The notes under the pieces were generated by a model. The model did no database searches. It saw nothing but the letters and a program-made list of their open reading frames with translations, and had not been told where the DNA came from. This document shows positions 61,857 to 64,000 of a stretch of DNA of 64,000 nucleotides, piece after piece; within the stretch, counting starts at the first letter, position 1; every line of letters starts with the position of its first letter. This stretch comes from Actinomycetota bacterium (GTDB taxonomy: Bacteria; Actinomycetota; Actinomycetes; S36-B12). The stretch lies in the NCBI GenBank assembly GCA_017856385.1, contig JAFMFD010000001.1, positions 47,634 through 111,633 of the forward strand, written 5' to 3'. The position numbers and the translations under genes are program-made.

Positions 61857-63452
61857 ATGCACACGACGCTCGGCGCATTCGCCTTCTCCGCGATCATCGC
61901 GGTCGCGCTCGGGGCCTTCCTCCGGCAGCGGGGATGGGGCATCGCGATCCCGCTCATCGTCGCGGGCGCGCTCGTGGGCGCGGCGCCCATCGGGCCGACT
62001 GCGCCCCCCGAGCCGGAGCTCGTGCTGATCGCCGTGCTCGCACCCCTGGTGTTCGGTGAGGCTCTGGGCTCGTCCTTCATCGACCTGCGTCGCGTACGGC
62101 GACCGGTGCTCGCGCTGGCGATCGGGCTGGTGACCGCGACGACGTTCGCCGTGGGAGCGGTGACCGCCCTCATCGTCGCGCTGCCGTTCGCGATGGCTGC
62201 TGCGCTCGGCGCCGTCCTCGCCCCCACGGATGCGGTCGCGGTGAGCACGGTCGCCCGTCGCGCGGGACTGCCACGGCGGCTGGTGGCGATCCTCGAAGGT
62301 GAGAGCCTGGTGAACGACGGTACGGGGCTCACAGTTCTGCGCATCGCCGTCATCGCGGCCGCCGCCGGCTCGGTGACCCTCGTCGAGGTGGGCACCGCCA
62401 TCGTCCTGGCCGTTGCCGTGGGCGTGGGCGTCGGGGCGGTTGGCGGCATTGCGCTGGCCTGGGCCCTCACGCGTGGACGCGACGTCATCGCCATCAACGC
62501 CCTGATCCTGGTGGTCCCGTTCGGCCTCTACCTGCTGGCCGAGGACCTGGGCGGTTCGGGGATCCTGGCCGTCGTCGTCGCAGCGCTGATCATCGCGGCC
62601 CGCCAGCACGCCGATCCCGGCCACACCGGCCGGGTGCAGAGCGCGAACCTGTGGAAGCACATCACTTTCGCACTGCAGTGCCTCGCTTTCTTCCTGGTCG
62701 GCATGGAGCTCCCGGATGTCATCCAGCGGCTGGGCGATCAGGACCTGCGGGCCCTGATCGTTCTTGTGCCCGTGGTGCTGCTGACGCTGATCATCGTGCG
62801 CTTCCTGTTCGTCTTCGCCATGGTCGGCATGTCGCGGCGACTCGGGCGCGAGGACCCACTGGCTCTTCGCGGAGCCGTCGTCCTGTCGTGGGCGGGAGCG
62901 CGCGGGCCAGTGTCCGGGCTGGCCGCGTTCTCGATCCCCGTGGTCTTCGCGACCGGCGAGGCCGTGCCCGGTCGCGATCTGATCCTTGCGACGACCTTCA
63001 TCGTGATCGTCCTGACCCTGCTGCTGTCGCTGACCATCGGCCCGCTCGCCCGTGCTCTCCATGTGCGGGCGGACGACGACACGGCCCTGCTGCGTCATGT
63101 CGACGTGCGACTCGCTCGCGCGGCGCTCGATCGCCTTGCCGACATCGAGGTCGAGGCCCTCGACGAGGGCCGGCCGCTCGACCCGCAGGTGATCCAGCGG
63201 CTGCGTACGCCGCTGGAGCTCCGACTCGACGCGGCGTCCGGCGCCCTGGCGACCGGGCGGTCCGATGAGGAGGAGGCCCCCGGCACCTCGCGCCCGGGGC
63301 AGGATGTCGAGGCCGGGCGGGCGATGGTGCGGGCGGAGCAGGAGGAGCTCCTCGCCATGCGTGATCTCGAAGGTCTGCCGGACGCCGTCGTGCGGCCGAT
63401 CCTGCGTGACCTCGACGTGCGCGACCAGGCACTGAAGTCGCAGCAGCGCTGA
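61857..63452 (+). CDS. Na+/H+ antiporter, CPA1 (NhaP) family
   Basis: A 531-residue protein. Twelve or thirteen hydrophobic helices occupy 1-400. ALGAVLAPTDAVAVSTVARRAG and ILEGESLVNDGTGLTVL carry the ion-binding Asp residues of CPA1 exchangers, and LSWAGARGPVSGLAAF is the conserved helix-10 motif. The C-terminal 130 residues are cytoplasmic and charged, probably regulatory. TAGGCT lies eight bases before ATG 61857. Confidence 0.9.
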   Translation: MHTTLGAFAFSAIIAVALGAFLRQRGWGIAIPLIVAGALVGAAPIGPTAPPEPELVLIAVLAPLVFGEALGSSFIDLRRVRRPVLALAIGLVTATTFAVGAVTALIVALPFAMAAALGAVLAPTDAVAVSTVARRAGLPRRLVAILEGESLVNDGTGLTVLRIAVIAAAAGSVTLVEVGTAIVLAVAVGVGVGAVGGIALAWALTRGRDVIAINALILVVPFGLYLLAEDLGGSGILAVVVAALIIAARQHADPGHTGRVQSANLWKHITFALQCLAFFLVGMELPDVIQRLGDQDLRALIVLVPVVLLTLIIVRFLFVFAMVGMSRRLGREDPLALRGAVVLSWAGARGPVSGLAAFSIPVVFATGEAVPGRDLILATTFIVIVLTLLLSLTIGPLARALHVRADDDTALLRHVDVRLARAALDRLADIEVEALDEGRPLDPQVIQRLRTPLELRLDAASGALATGRSDEEEAPGTSRPGQDVEAGRAMVRAEQEELLAMRDLEGLPDAVVRPILRDLDVRDQALKSQQR

Positions 63453-63478
63453 CGCGGAGCGTCCCGACTGCGTGATCC

Positions 63479-64000
63479 TCAGCCGGTCGCGAGGCTGCGC
63501 GCGACCGCGGCCCGGGCGGCCTGCTCGAGTGCTGCCGCCGGGTCCGGCCCCGGGGGGCCCATCTGCTGGACGCCGGTGGTGCCGAGCATCGCTAGTTCCT
63601 CGTCGGTGAGGTCGACCGTCCCGCAGAGGACGAAGACGGGCACCGCGTGCCGGGCTGCGAGGTCGATGACGTGGCCGCAGCCCTTGCCGGCCAGCGTCTG
63701 CGCGTCGAGACGGCCCTCCCCGGTGATCACCAGGTCGGCGTCGGCCAGCGCGGCATCGAGTCCGAGCGCCTCCGCCACGGCGGCACTGCCGGAGGTCAAC
63801 CGCGCGCCGAGCACCGCGAACGCGGCAGCGCCGACGCCGCCCGCCGCCCCGGCTCCCGGCTGCGCTGCCGCATCGTGACCCGTGGCGGATCGCAGCGCAT
63901 CTGCCCATGCCCGCAGGCCCCGGTCGAGGAGGTCCACCTCCGCGGGCGTGGCACCCTTCTGCGGGGCGAAGACGCATGCCGCGCCGCTCGGGCCGTGCAG
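63479..64000 (-). CDS. Glycerate kinase (type I, GlxK/GarK), C-terminal part
   Basis: The frame is open to the end of the window, so the N-terminus is missing; 173 residues are present. HGPSGAACVFAPQKGAT, GAGAAGGVGAAAFAVLGARLTSG and DLVITGEGRLDAQTLAGKGCGHVIDLA are clear glycerate-kinase signatures. The enzyme phosphorylates D-glycerate to 2- or 3-phosphoglycerate, which would enter the pool used by the phosphoglycerate mutase encoded at the other end of the window. It converges on the antiporter gene. Confidence 0.9.
   Translation of the reverse strand: MHGPSGAACVFAPQKGATPAEVDLLDRGLRAWADALRSATGHDAAAQPGAGAAGGVGAAAFAVLGARLTSGSAAVAEALGLDAALADADLVITGEGRLDAQTLAGKGCGHVIDLAARHAVPVFVLCGTVDLTDEELAMLGTTGVQQMGPPGPDPAAALEQAARAAVARSLATG

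Noticed and set aside
61842..63977. 711-codon minus-strand frame opposite the Na+/H+ antiporter
   Set aside because: Highly charged shadow sequence (Arg/Asp/Gly/His) expected opposite hydrophobic codons; the antiporter motifs on the plus strand are clear.

Overview
The window is a dense, GC-rich stretch of an actinomycetotal chromosome. Taxonomic markers visible here are mshA (mycothiol synthesis), a SenX3-RegX3/PhoU phosphate module, CarD, IdeR, an HbhA-like protein, a GroEL of the groEL2 type, an XPB-type helicase with its large partner protein, and a two-gene module for 10-methyl-branched fatty acids. Several blocks keep the gene order I remember from mycobacteria: XRE-hbhA-DUF2516; mshA-ybjN-gpm-senX3-regX3; carD-ispD-ispF-cysS-rlmB; cspB, serC and citA. 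The genus cannot be fixed from this sequence alone. There is no phage, no insertion sequence, no CRISPR array and no gene-free stretch longer than 300 bases.

Layout. 1-1.75 kb: end of an amino-acid permease, then XRE regulator, repeat-built HbhA-like protein and DUF2516 membrane protein. 1.75-7.8 kb: tRNA-Ala editing protein, phosphoglycerate mutase, YbjN protein, mshA and phoU on the minus strand, facing senX3-regX3. 7.8-13.7 kb: lipoprotein, carD, MEP-pathway ispDF, a secreted protein, a PPOX/F420-type flavoprotein, cysS, rlmB. 13.7-17.8 kb: LacI regulator, CcdA, tRNA-Thr, an MntA antitoxin gene next to a collapsed hepT toxin gene, a lipid kinase and a class-I glutamine amidotransferase-like hydrolase. 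17.8-23 kb: SDR, aldehyde dehydrogenase, glutamine-synthetase-like ligase and ethanolamine-type permease; with the neighbouring hydrolase these form a plausible gamma-glutamylated ethanolamine pathway. 23-29.7 kb: five-gene kynurenine catabolic operon, a secreted tyrosinase-family enzyme, and a probable arylformamidase. 29.7-35.4 kb: CAAX-type protease, DUF3263, solute-binding protein, groEL with two tandem CIRCE operators, Phd/VapC toxin-antitoxin pair. 35.4-43.8 kb: XPB helicase, a 33-residue leaderless micro-ORF, an M20 peptidase / GNAT / racemase triad that fits D- to L-amino-acid conversion, the XPB-partner protein, CspB and DUF3027. 43.8-53.3 kb: two small membrane proteins, a secreted beta-propeller-like protein, MFS, serC, citA, pdxH, a second MFS, ParA with a ribbon-helix-helix partner, photolyase. 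53.3-64 kb: IdeR, hydroxyquinol ring-cleavage genes, a semialdehyde dehydrogenase, tmsAB, a membrane protein plus DODA-type dioxygenase, a CPA1 Na+/H+ antiporter and a glycerate kinase cut by the window end.

A regulatory theme runs through the window: at least 20 genes carry a TANNNT-like -10 hexamer ending exactly six bases before the start codon, so they are probably transcribed as leaderless mRNAs. The other genes use ordinary Shine-Dalgarno sequences. Long-stem inverted repeats sit just after several genes and probably act as terminators.
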